A stretch of 64,000 bases of DNA, from positions 5,647,001 through 5,711,000 of the forward strand of contig WOAB01000589.1 in the NCBI GenBank assembly GCA_027886185.1, written 5' to 3'. The position numbers and the translations under genes are program-made. Source of the stretch: Rheum nobile. Its lineage: Eukaryota; Streptophyta; Magnoliopsida; Caryophyllales; Polygonaceae. The notes under the pieces are model-generated. The model saw only the letters and a list, made by a program, of their open reading frames with translations, did no database searches and was not told where the DNA came from. Positions 21,010-31,027 of the stretch are shown here, piece by piece. The first letter of the stretch is position 1, and the number at the start of each line of letters is the position of its first letter.

Positions 21010-22430
21010 TTAACATACATATGAAACAAATACTAGTAATGTACTTACAACTGTCACAAACATAATATCAAGCTCTCTTCTATAATTTTGTTTCTCAATA
21101 GGTATATTATGTGGTGTAGTTGTACTACTCCATCGCACAACAAATGGCACCTTACTATCCCACAAATGATTCTGTGCAGGATGAAATGGGGGAAAGTACT
21201 GAAAGATCAATGCATGTACATATATGTATGCATAATCATAAGTCCTTCAATTCATATAGTAATAAATGATATACAAACATAAAAAAAACTAATACAATTA
21301 ATTGTAACCTTAATTAAGGTGATACATGCGGACATCTTTCGACATCCAAAACATGAACTTTCGCCTAGTGCTCGGTAAAGATATGCGAGAACATCTGAAC
21401 CTCATGAACTACTCTACATAGTCGCGAGATATTGTACGATACCCAAATATGTCACATGAATCTGGTTTTGAGACTTGTCAAGAAAGAGCGTGGAGCCAAC
21501 CAAGTATAACATATAACCTAAAGCGACGACCTCAAGACAGTCTTGCATCTCTAGCCTCAAGCAATGTGTTCTTAGTGCATTGTGTGGGAATCCTCGCTTC
21601 TCATCATCTAATGTAATAATCATTTATGGAGTCATCTTTCAAAACTACATTGCACATGCACCTAGTAGGCATCTCAAAGTTGTCTTGTCTAGCCTTCGAT
21701 CAGAAATCGACTGTATAATTGTCTCTCCATCTATGCAGATACCCAGAATCATACACACATTATGGAGAGTAACTGTCATCTGTCCCCATGGCATGTGAAA
21801 AGAGATGGTCTCTGGCTGCCATATCTCAATTAAAGCAAAAATCAACGACACATTAATATTATAATACATGATGTCTTGTAGGTGAGTCAAGCCATTGTTT
21901 CTCGCTAGCGTAATCCATGGATCTACGCCATCTAGCTTTCAGGATTTCAATTGTTCATTCCTTAATTGAATCGTAATGTTTTTTGTTTCTATAAAACAAA
22001 TTATATGCTATATAAGCAATGAAATTAAATAGCAGTGAAATCAATTACAAATTCATCAATTTACTTACCATGCCCTCATAAATAAAGTATGCAACATGGC
22101 TTTAGAACTATGGAGAAGGTATGGCTTCTGCAGACCTCTAGGATTTGGCTCAGTAAAAAATGGGTCGATCAACGAGCCTTCTACTCTAACTTGTCTTCGT
22201 TGTTGACGTGCTGCGAGACGGTGAGTTAGAGGATCATCATGTGCAGAAGGCAGTTCATTTTCGTTTGTTTCATCTTGTGTCTCTGACTCGTACGACGTCG
22301 ATAACTCATACGGTGTCGAAAAGTATGATGTTGGCAGCACATATAGATGTTGGCGACTCGTAAGGTGTCGGCTCGGGCTCGCACTGTGATGGAGACACGT
22401 AAGGTGCCGACTCAGGGTGTGCAAAATCAC
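21010..22430 (-). pseudogene. Plant mobile domain (PMD) gene carried near the MULE end
   Basis: On the minus strand a first block (22430-22072) ends ...FMRAW near a gtaagt donor. A second block (about 21943-21645) reads LDGVDPWITLARNNGLTHLQDI, then ALIEIWQPETISFHMPWGQMTVTLHNVCMILGICIDG. This is the characteristic E-W-x-P-E-T-x-T-F-H-x-P-x-G-E-M-T-V-T-L pattern of PMD. Further blocks (21623-21414, GYMLYLVGSTLFLDKSQNQIHVTYL; 21210-21010, VVRWSS ... YRRELDIM) continue the domain in the right order. Stops and gaps separate the blocks; some are probably introns, others decay. Known PMD proteins of this type occur in transposons and, as MAIN/MAIL proteins, in silencing. No function is claimed for this copy. 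Confidence 0.7.
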
Positions 22431-23196
22431 TGGCTACTGGATGTGGTTTTGCCTTACGTCATTGTTGTTTCACATACTGTCGGTGGGGTGGCTCTTCTTC
22501 TTATTGCTGAAAACTCCTTTTTGCCTCTCTCCTATGTGCACAACTTGATCCGGTCTCATCCATCTGCAACAAAAACAACAAAATACATGTATAAGTTCAA
22601 CCATCAATTGACTACGAAAGGTTTCAATTCGTCTATCGGTTAACTACGGAAACGCAAAAAGCAAAAAAAAGAAAAGAAACACCTCTTTGACAGATGGTGT
22701 GCCTCGTTCGTCACAGACAGGTGCGTCTCGTCCGTGACAGAAGGTGCGCCTCAATTGTCACGGACGGGTGCGTCTCATCCGTGACGAACGAGGCTTTATA
22801 ATCCCGTATTAACTCTTCGACATCCTTCATAGTCATGGTTGGACATATGTCATCAGTAATTTCATAATAAATACATGTTATCGTGGTTTTATTAATCCAT
22901 GGTTGCTCCTACGGTGGTAACAAGTTAAACCATCACAAGTCATCGGGGTATAGGTGGTTCAATGTACAAACTTAATAGTTATTAATTGTTACATTCTTTA
23001 TAATTTTTATTATTATTATCTAACAAATAACCATGTATTAATACCCTACCATTTTTTCTAATTTTATTCTACTTCCTTCATATATATATATGTACCACAA
23101 ATGACATATATAAAGTCCCTCTATATTTTCTCTACAAATATGAAGAAATTATATTTTTCAATTTTTTCTATTAATCTTTATGTTTTATGTTTCTCA
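22431..23196. other. MULE right tail, non-coding
   Basis: It contains the gtccgtgac array (22680-22795) and then AT-rich DNA up to element B. Positions 22490-23201 recur at 43931-44681 with small differences. The MULE's terminal inverted repeat probably ends in this stretch, but I could not fix the last base. Confidence 0.6.
22680..22795. repeat. Subterminal tandem repeat of the MULE tail
   Basis: Alternating units such as gtgcgtctcgtccgtgac and gtgcgcctcaattgtcac repeat about every 35 bases. The duplicate at 44118-44275 has about one unit more. Confidence 0.65.
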
Positions 23197-23201
23197 ATTT
23201 T

Positions 23202-24254
23202 TGTAATAACCCTCATTTTTAGTAAGGGTATTTATGTAATTTCCCAACTCTATTACTAATAAAGGAATTTTGGTATTTATTTCATTATTCCAAAAATAGA
23301 AATAAAATAGATATTCTTAACATAAGTTGTTACAACTTTAAATTGTGAGTTATGTAAATTTATATTAACATTATGTTGATTCTAAATTTAAATAAAACTT
23401 ATCAAATTTAACTTTGTATATTTAAATCAAGTTCAACAAATTTTAGTTAAAGATTAAGTATGGTTAAAGTCATTAGAATAATAACTTAAGTATTATTTTA
23501 GCCTAAGTTAATTTTTCTAAATATTTATTTTGGGTTAAGACAATATTAGAAACATAGAATTATAAAATAATTGAGTTTGGGAAAGTTTGGGCGATTTGGG
23601 TAATTTATGAAAAGTTGCTAGAGGGCATTTTTTCCACAAACCAAAATGTTAAGGGGCCCGACCGTAATTACTGGAAATTTCACCTTCTTCCTCCTCAAGC
23701 TTCAGCCGTGAAGCTTCAATGGCGGTTTGGCAAACAATTCGACCTTGTTTTTGGCTCGATCCGGTCAATTAACCCATGGGATTTTTGGGGGAGGTTTATA
23801 CGCGCATTATCCCGGAGAAATCGGGAGGAATAAATCAAAAACGAGATCAAATTTTCAAGTGTGTAATCCGTTTTGGCGTTTTTGAAATTTGGCAAAATCG
23901 GGGCCAAACTAAGATCGTTTCCTATGAAATATTGTACGATTGCGAAGCTCTTCCCGAGATCTTTCCAACCAGTATAAATAGGGATGCAATCGTTCAACTT
24001 TAGGCATCCAAATTTGCAACCAAATCAAGAACCCTAGAAATTTCATAGCTTCCAGTTGTCGAGCAGATCTCGGCCGCCTCCGAGCTCCTCCGTCCAAATT
24101 TCCGCCGCCTCTGTGTGCGCCCAGAAGTTCTCTTCAAAAGCCCCAACACCCCGCTGCCGTTCCTCCGTCGCCTGATTCCGCCGTCAGCCACCACGCACTA
24201 TTTGGGTAAAAATCGGGTTTGTCCGATTTTGATTTTTTTTAAATATTTTTCTTT
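23202..24254 (+). repeat. Element B 5' LTR, segment 1
   Basis: Starts TGTAATAACCCTC. Matches 43404-43930 and 44682-45610. It contains a possible TATA region (agtataaatagg, about 23971) with a leader of CT-rich words downstream. It stops at the insertion of P. Confidence 0.8.
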
Positions 24255-24572
24255 GGAAAGATTTCGGCCCATTGTCCCTTTTCTTCCATCCAAATATGAT
24301 AATTACCCCACTTTTTCTATTCTTTTGTCTAATGACCCCATATAAATGTCCGCTTTTTTACTCCTTATTTTTCTGCTCCCGTCCCCCATAGAACTCGTTT
24401 GTCTTTCCCCTCCAACGAAATTGACCGCTTCTCGCCGGAATTCCTCCGTCCCGGAGCACCGAAGCTTTGATATCCGATGAATGAAAATGGTGGCGTCGAT
24501 GATCTGAGTCTCAGATCCGACGATCGTCGCCGCGCCACCAGTGCCGCCACTGTTGGGCCCCGATCGCGATTC

Positions 24573-24943
24573 TCTCCCTCACTCACCTCACTTTCTACGT
24601 CTCTGTCGCCCAAACCCTAAGGTGTATCAATGGCTTCAAGTACTAGATAAGGTGCCACAAGTTCATCCTCGGGCTCGCCATCGAGCGCCTTCGCGAACTC
24701 AAGACCTATCGCTATTCTCTCCCTCGCTCACCTCATTTTCTATGTCTCCGTCGTCCAAACCCTAAGGTGCATCAATGGCTTCAAGTACCAGTGCAGGTGG
24801 CAAAAGCTCACCCCCGGGCTCGCCACCGAGCGCCTTCGCCAGCTCAAGATCTTTCGGCAACCGAGGTGCTACCAGCGAGGGCTTCTTTGGGGGGGAGTTC
24901 GAAATACACTACCAGGAGCCGCCGAAGAGTTACTTTGGTAAGT
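24573..24943 (+). pseudogene. Captured gene 5' fragment with 145-bp tandem duplication
   Basis: A leader (ctctccctc, caaaccctaaggtg) and first-exon start occur twice, 145 bases apart. The first copy, ATG 24630, reads MASSTR and then stops. The second, ATG 24775, reads MASSTSAGGKSSPPGSPPSA and continues to EGFFGGEFEIHYQEPPKSYFG before a GTAAGT donor at 24938. Exon-like composition, a CT-rich leader and a perfect donor suggest exon 1 of a host gene picked up by the transposon. I do not recognise the parent gene. Confidence 0.55.
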
Positions 24944-26122
24944 TTAAGGGCTCGTTTGTTATGATAACACGAAACGGGTTGGAACGAGGAATGATGAATG
25001 TGGTTGGTGATTCATGAAATTAGGTGTTTGGTATAATTTTGGAATCACTCATTCCATAAAAAAAAGAGCAAAATACATCAAAATAAACGCGAACTTTAGA
25101 TACTCTCAAAATTTGTACTTTTTACGCTAAAAAAAATCACACATACGCAATGCAAGGTCGGAAGCAGGTCACGGTCACGCAAAGCGTAAGCGTGATATTT
25201 TATTTGATATCCGATTTTACGGAACAGAAAATACAAAAGGGTCACGGTATTGCGTGACCGTGACTGTTTTAATATAATAAAATAATATTTTAATTGTAAA
25301 AAAAAAAGTCACGCTCCCGCAACGCGTGTGCGTGACTATTTTAATATTAATAAAAATTAAAAAATAAATAAATTTTTTTATTATTATTATTATTAATTTT
25401 TTTTACTTATAAATTATTATTTTTAAATTTTTTAAAAAAAATTATTCTATATTTAAGATATGAGATTTATAGTCTTTGGAACCCCGAAAACAAGAAAAGA
25501 CATGTTATGAACGCTCTATGAGTTTCAAGATTAAGAGTATGAAAATAATATGTTAAGTATAGTGTAATTTTAACTTCATTATCGTATTATTCAAATCTCG
25601 GTTATACTAAATGAGTCTAAATATAATGTAATCGAAATTTTATTGTCGTATTGTTCGAATATCAGTTATACCAAGTATAATATAATCACAACTTCGTTAT
25701 AGTAATGTTTGAATATAGGTTATATTAAGTATTATTGTGATTTTAAATTATCGTATATTCAAATATAGTTTGGGGAAGTTGCAAAAACTAACTATGTCAC
25801 CTACTTGGTCGTGAAGGGTATGAATTATTTGCTAGTGTTATTCTGTAAAGCAATTTAAAGCTCTAGAAATTGCATAATATATTTGTCACCTATGCAAAAT
25901 CTGTCGCCTACTTGGCCATGATGGGGGTGGAATTGCATAATATATACTGAATTTGGTGGCACTATTAAGCTCTAGAATTTGCACAATGCTTATCGGTAGG
26001 ACTATCTTCCAGTCAAGTGATCTCATGTGGCTTATCGGCAAGCTTCCTCTACCACTTTAGATGCCAAAGAGCCATGTTAGATCACTAAACCTGATGCTTT
26101 GTGCAATTTTCTGAAGTTTAGG
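24944..26122. other. AT-rich non-coding part of insertion P
   Basis: Contains gtcacggtcacgc-type words at 25175-25335 and long A/T runs. I see no gene. Confidence 0.4.
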
Positions 26123-26800
26123 CTAGCCTCGGTGATGCTTCGAGCGCGCCACCGACTAGCCTCGGTGAGTGACACTTTGAAAGCGCTACCGACTAGCCTC
26201 GGCGACCATTTAAACGCGCCACCGACTAGCCTCGGCGACCCTTTAAACGCACCACCGACTAGCCTCGGTGACACTTCCAACGCGCCACCGACTAGCCTCG
26301 GTGACACTTCCAACGCGTCACCGAACTAGCCTCGGTGACACTTCGAACGCGCCACCGAACTAGCCTCGGTGACACTTTGAACGCGTCACCAAACTAGCAT
26401 CGGTGACACTTTGAACGCGCCACCGAATAGCCTTGGTTACGCTTCGAACGCACCACCGAACTAGCCTCGGTGATGCTTCGAGTGCGCCACCGAACTAGCC
26501 TCGGTGACGCTTTGAATGCGGCATCGACTAGCCTCGGTGACACTTCGAACGCGCCACCGAACTAGCCTCGGTGACGCTTCGAACGCGCCACCGAACTAGC
26601 CTCGGTGACGCTTCGAACGCGCCACCGACTAGCATCATTGACACTTTGAAAGTGTCATCGACTAGTCTCGGTGACGTTTTGAAAGTGTCACCACTTACTA
26701 GCCTCGATGAAAGTGTCACCACTTACTAGTCTTGATGACACTTTGAAAACGCCACTAATTACTAGCCTTGATGTCACTTTGAAAGCGCCACTAATTAATA
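26123..26800. repeat. Minisatellite with 33-34 bp unit
   Basis: CTAGCCTCGG recurs at 26123, 26156, 26193, 26226, 26259, 26292, 26326 and onward, so the spacing is 33 and later 34 bases. The unit also contains TGACACTTCGAACGCG and CCACCGA. While the unit is 33 bases, the plus strand can encode an 11-residue repeat TSLGDTSNAPP. The 34-bp units break any frame, so it is not a protein gene. Units become more divergent toward 26800 and decayed ones continue beyond 27844. Confidence 0.85.
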
Positions 26801-26802
26801 AT

Positions 26803-27843
26803 ACGGTTTTTTCGCCTGGTACCCCTGAGATAAGGTAAAATTCGCGAGGTGTACCAAAATTTTACCTATTTCGTGTGGTACCCTCGAGTTTTTTTTTTCC
26901 GCCAAATGCCCATTTGTTAATTTTTAATTAAAAAATCCAAAAAATAAGAAAAAGTAATATTCTTTGATTTTAGGGCACTTTCTATTTTTTATTTTTAATT
27001 AAAAAATTAGTGGCCCAGCAAAAGAAGCCAACCCATGCCTCTCTCCAAATCTTCTGCTACAGAATTAAGTTACAAAACTATGTACCATAGAATTTTTTGG
27101 GTTAGATTAATCTCAAGGGCCCTGCAACTCTCAAAGATTAATTTTCATCTTCACCCCGCTCCCACCCGGAACCAGTGCTTTCGGCCGCCACATTTCCTGC
27201 TCCGACATCTCAACAATCGTTTCCGTTTCCGTCATCCCGTACCCCTGTTTGTATGGGGCAACTACCAGTTTAGGTTTTTTGCTACTCTTAGAATAATCGC
27301 ACAATTCACTGCCTACACATTGAATATTCCAATTAAGAACACGTAGACTGCAGCAAAAATAGAAAGCATTTAAGATGTTGAGATGTATGGATTAAACCAA
27401 AATTTGCAGTCAATTCATAGCTATAGATCTACACTTTTCCTTTCAATTTTGCTCAAGGTAGGTGCATATGTAGTTGAGGAAGAGTAGTAGTCTGTTCCCG
27501 ATGGCGTTAATGACCACCGCAGCGACTATCGTCATTCCCGATGGGGAAGGCCTGCCTGGCCTCCGATGTCGTCACCGGTGTATAGCTTCGGCATCAATGG
27601 AGAGAGGCGTGGGTTGGGTTTAATTTCTTTTTCTGGGCCACTAATTTTTTTATTAAAAAAAAAATAGAAAGTGCCCCAAAATTAAAGAATATTACTTTTT
27701 CTTTTTTTGGATTTTTTAATTAAAAAGTAACAAATGGGCATTTGGCGAAAAAAAAAACTCGGGGATACCACACGAAATAGGTAAAACTTTGGTATACCTT
27801 GCGAATTTCGCCTTACCTCAGGGGTACCAGGCAAAAAATCCGT
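26803..27843. mobile_element. Foldback-type element inserted in the minisatellite
   Basis: Arms of about 245 bases (26803-27046 and 27599-27843) are inverted copies. The outer ends are acggttttttcgcctgg and its inverse; the inner ends are acccatgcctctctcc and its inverse. The middle of about 550 bases has no recognisable gene. Possible target copies are TAAT or TTAATA; AT-rich ends leave this open. The minisatellite resumes on its right side, so it inserted within the array. Confidence 0.7.
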
Positions 27844-28327
27844 TAATAGTATTGATGACACTTTGAACGTGCACTAACTAGTGAGATGACACTTCGTAAA
27901 TGCCACCAACTAGTGGGTGGTGATATTTCAACGAGAATTGTCATCAAAACGAGATTTGTTGTCAAAACGATAATTGTCATCAACTAGTTGTGCCGACAGT
28001 TTGTGATATTAACTAGTTGCGATGACAGTATGTGTCATCAACTAGTTTTGATGACATTTTGTGTTTTGATGACACTAACTGTCATCAAGATGATGACGTC
28101 ATCATGACGTTAGCAAAAACAATTATTGGCGGGAAAAAAGTTCACAGGTCAACGCCGGTCAACAACCGTTGATCGATCAATGATCAAATGTGTTAGGTTG
28201 TTTGACTTATGGTGATGTCATCATTATGTAATGATGACATCACCATGGGTCATGAGTTTAGAAGAAGTTTGTTGGAAGACATTTGTCTAATTCCACTTTA
28301 CTTAAAGGGTCATTTAACCTGAATATG
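27844..28327. other. Right end of insertion P with palindromes
   Basis: It is rich in gatgaca words. It contains the 16-bp palindrome ATGATGACGTCATCAT (28090-28105) and an 18+18 bp inverted repeat with a 2-base loop (28209-28246, arm ATGGTGATGTCATCATTA). No gene. Confidence 0.6.
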
Positions 28328-28337
28328 ATTTTTCTTT

Positions 28338-29211
28338 GTTATTATTTGGCTTAATCTAGGTTAATTAAATTAATATTGAAAACTGAATAATTAGATGAGA
28401 TTAATTTGATTTTAAAAAATAAAAAAATAAATATAATTATGTTGGGTATTATCTTAGATTATGAATGGTTAGTTTATAACTTTTCATTTAGATAATATTT
28501 TGAGTTGGAATTTTTAGACATATAAATAAATTATGAGATTAATTTATTTATGAAATGATTATTTATAATATACGACTAATGGATTTTTAATCGTATAAAT
28601 AATTGTTTTACAAATAAGCCTTGAAAAAAATTAATTGTTTGGAGATAAATTAATTCAATTTAAAATTGAGACATATACCCTTCAAAATTCAATATTGAAT
28701 AAATTATCTAATTATAATTTATTGTTGTGTGATTTGGGTACGTCTCGGATTTGCTTTTGGAACGGGATTAAAGACAGAATTCACTTTGTTACTCGGAAGC
28801 AATCATTCCCGTGATAGCGTTCATCTCTCCGTGATTCAAGGCAAGTGGCGGTTCTCTCTTGTATATTTATTCCATTTTTCTCTTATTTGACAATGAATTC
28901 ACTGTTCTATTAAGTTGGGATAAATAATTCTCTTTGTCGTTTGAGAACTTGTTTGATTAAATGGTGTGATAAATGAACCTTATTATTAGGTTGTATAATA
29001 TGCTAGCAACGACCTATATATATATATATATCTATTATTATTATTATTATTGGATGATAGATAAACTTGGTGTGGACTTGTGCATTTTGTGTGGATATAT
29101 ATGCTAGTTTAGCACGAGTATTCGTAGGAACGTTATTTACCTTGCGAGGTTTAGCTGTTTCTTTATAACTTGGTATTAGGAGGATTATTGCCCTAACGCT
29201 TTTGGTCTTGA
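28338..29211 (+). repeat. Element B 5' LTR, segment 2
   Basis: Continues the LTR after insertion P and matches 45620-46473 of the later LTR copy. It stops at the Athila insertion. Confidence 0.8.
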
Positions 29212-29520
29212 CTGATAGCATGCATTTAGGCTAGTTTAGGTCACGTTTATTTCTGCTATTTTGGTTTGTTTCGTTCATTTTCCTTTTAGTTTTATTTGGT
29301 TTTAGTAGATTTGTAGTGTTCGGAGTCTACTCTTGCGTTTGTTGCATTTCAGGATCTTTAGGAGGCATTTTTGGAGAATGTGGGCCTTAATACGAAGATG
29401 TTCATGAAGAGGGCTCGAAGGGATGACGCCAACGTCAAGTGTGCGGATGACGAGAAGGAGACGGGACCAAGGTCGATCAAGGAGAGGGTCCGAGGCAAGA
29501 ACCAGGGAAGAAAACTGCAT

Positions 29521-29806
29521 CAAACTCGGCCAAGACCCGGCCGAGTGTCGGCCCGAGTCAGGTGCCACCTCAAGACAACAATTGGGCACAACTCGGTCGA
29601 GACCCGACCGAGTTTCTGCCCGAGTCAGCACATGGACGTCAATTGAGAATAACTCGTCCGTGACCCGACCGAGTTGTCGCTCGAGTCAGCCCAAGATTTG
29701 TCAACTGGACACAACTCGGTCGAGACCCGACCGAGTTGTCTCCCGAGTCAGTGACGCTGACTGAAACTCGGCCCGTGACCCGGCCGAGTTTCTGGGCCGA
29801 GTCGGG
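29521..29806. repeat. Array of five ACTCGG...CCGAGT palindromes in the LTR
   Basis: Units of the type AACTCGGTCGAGACCCGACC-GAGTT recur about every 60 bases, five times, directly upstream of the TATA box. Each is followed by a CCGAGTCAG-like word. The same array is at 35438-35722. The placement suggests an enhancer or protein-binding array, which is inferred. Confidence 0.8.
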
Positions 29807-29864
29807 TTATGAGTTTATTCTCCGACTTGTTTTATCCCGTGTGTCTCTCGCTATTTCGAGGGGG

Positions 29865-29871
29865 TATAAAA
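29865..29871 (+). promoter_or_regulatory. Candidate TATA box of element E 5' LTR
   Basis: TATAAAA in gggggTATAAAAgacttg, preserved at 35782-35788 in the 3' LTR. Confidence 0.65.
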
Positions 29872-30801
29872 GACTTGTAAAAACTTCTATTTCGGGGAGG
29901 CTAGCAGCTGCATCTACGTTTTTAGATATCTCAAAAACCCTAGGGAAGATTTTGGGAGATTTTGCTACATTGGATCGTTTGAGAATCGAATCTCTTTTGG
30001 AATACAATTGGTATGTTGTCTCTTTCAATGAATTTGATTTCTCTTTCTCTCATGTCTAGCTAAACCTTCTTTTCTAGGGTTGGGTGAACCCAATGGTGAA
30101 TTAGGTAGGTTTGATTGCGGTATTTGATTGAATGAATATGTGAATGAGATTTGATTCTATCCTAGGATGCTTAATGACCTAATTGATTCGTAATTAGGAT
30201 TTCTATTGGAATTTGAGACCGAAAGGAGAAAATGATAATAGAGGATTGATACATGATAGATCCCTAGGATAGAACTTGAGGATTATTTGTGCGAAAGTGA
30301 CTTAATCCCTCTTGTGGTACTTGACTATCGAATTGATTTTTGGATGAGTATATTCCGCGGAGCGCAAAAGCGAATGTTGTTTCTATTTGTTCATTGATCT
30401 TTACAAAACTTAATGGGCCTTAATGAGATTAGCTTTGTGCGAAAGTGACTGCTAGTCGAGTCTAGGTACATGCACTATTCGTCTGAAAAGAGGTAGTGTT
30501 GGCATTAGATAGTGGGTCCTTCAAATAACATTCATATTGAAATCTAATCAGATATTGTCTAGAATCTACCGAAACACCATTATGGGGATCCTAACCTTGA
30601 AAGCTTTTTTTCCCAACTGATAATTCATTTTTACTTGACATTTGTTACCATTGAAACCGAATTGCAAACCTTTCTTTTCTACGACTTAGTCTATTAGTTG
30701 ATCTAGCAATTGATACTACTTCATAGTCCCTGAGTTCGACACCTTGGTACTACAACCGAACCCGTACACTTGCGGGGTAGGATTTGGACCTATCAAGTTT
30801 T

Positions 30802-30819
30802 TGGCGCCGTTGCCGGGGA
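30802..30819 (+). other. Primer-binding site of element E (tRNA-Asp type)
   Basis: TGGCGCCGTTGCCGGGGA, six bases after the LTR. It is the complement of the 3' end of plant tRNA-Asp and is characteristic of Athila elements. Confidence 0.85.
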
Positions 30820-31027
30820 CTATTGCTAGTATTGGTTGTTACACGCAACCGGTAGATTAGATCTTATTTTGTTTTTGACTTTGTTTCTTTTGTCTTTGGT
30901 TTCAGATATTGTTCTCACTCCTATGTGAAGAGATCTGAGCGCTGGTGAATTCTACTAACCAGATCCTGAACCCGAGCGTGCTTTTCACAAAAGAAGAGGA
31001 GAGCAGGAAGAAACTAGAGCCCGAGAA

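Larger units (their letters stand above)
1..23196 (+). mobile_element. MULE (Mutator-like DNA transposon) with FAR1/OTU-type transposase, split by elements A and D
   Basis: A degenerate MULE occupies the left third of the window. Its transposase gene lies in three blocks (442-1314, 11540-12530, 19639-20935) separated by two complete LTR elements. Each insertion is flanked by a 5-bp target duplication, and the frame is continuous across both sites once the insertion is removed in thought. Related tandem motifs (gtccgtgac and variants) occur near the left edge (about 210-295), at 805-905 and near the right end (22680-22795), as expected for subterminal repeats. The outer ends and the MULE's own target duplication were not located, so both limits are approximate. 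The left end may lie outside the window. Confidence 0.6.
24255..28327 (+). mobile_element. Insertion P: MULE-like non-autonomous element carrying a gene fragment
   Basis: About 4.1 kb absent from the equivalent place in the later LTR copy (near 45620). The 10-bp word ATTTTTCTTT lies on both sides (24245-24254 and 28328-28337). A 9-10 bp duplication is the size made by MULEs, so a Pack-MULE-like insertion is likely. The terminal sequences are only weakly inverted (ggcccattgtccctttt against the reverse of aaagggtcatttaacc). It carries a gene 5' fragment, a minisatellite and a nested foldback element. Confidence 0.55.
29212..30795 (+). repeat. 5' LTR of element E
   Basis: 1584 bp, TGATAGCATGC ... 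GGACCTATCA. It holds five palindromic units at 29521-29806 and a TATA box at 29865. ORFs within it (RSRPDRVSARVS-type repeats) are products of the palindromes. Confidence 0.9.

Noticed and set aside
22680..22795. CRISPR-like array
   Set aside because: Repeats about 35 bases apart are imperfect, lack unique spacers, and lie in a plant transposon tail.
24365..24613. Minus-strand 82-codon ORF opposite the captured gene leader
   Set aside because: Splice donor, ATG context and duplicated leader all support the plus strand; the minus frame has no motif.
26099..26329. ORF with 11-residue repeats as a repetitive protein gene
   Set aside because: It exists only while the minisatellite unit is 33 bp; later 34-bp units and stops end it, and there is no promoter or start context.
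29371..29764. Arg/Ser-rich ORFs in the Athila LTR (again at 35288-35681)
   Set aside because: They translate the palindromic GAGACCCGACCGAG units and sit in the promoter region of the LTR.
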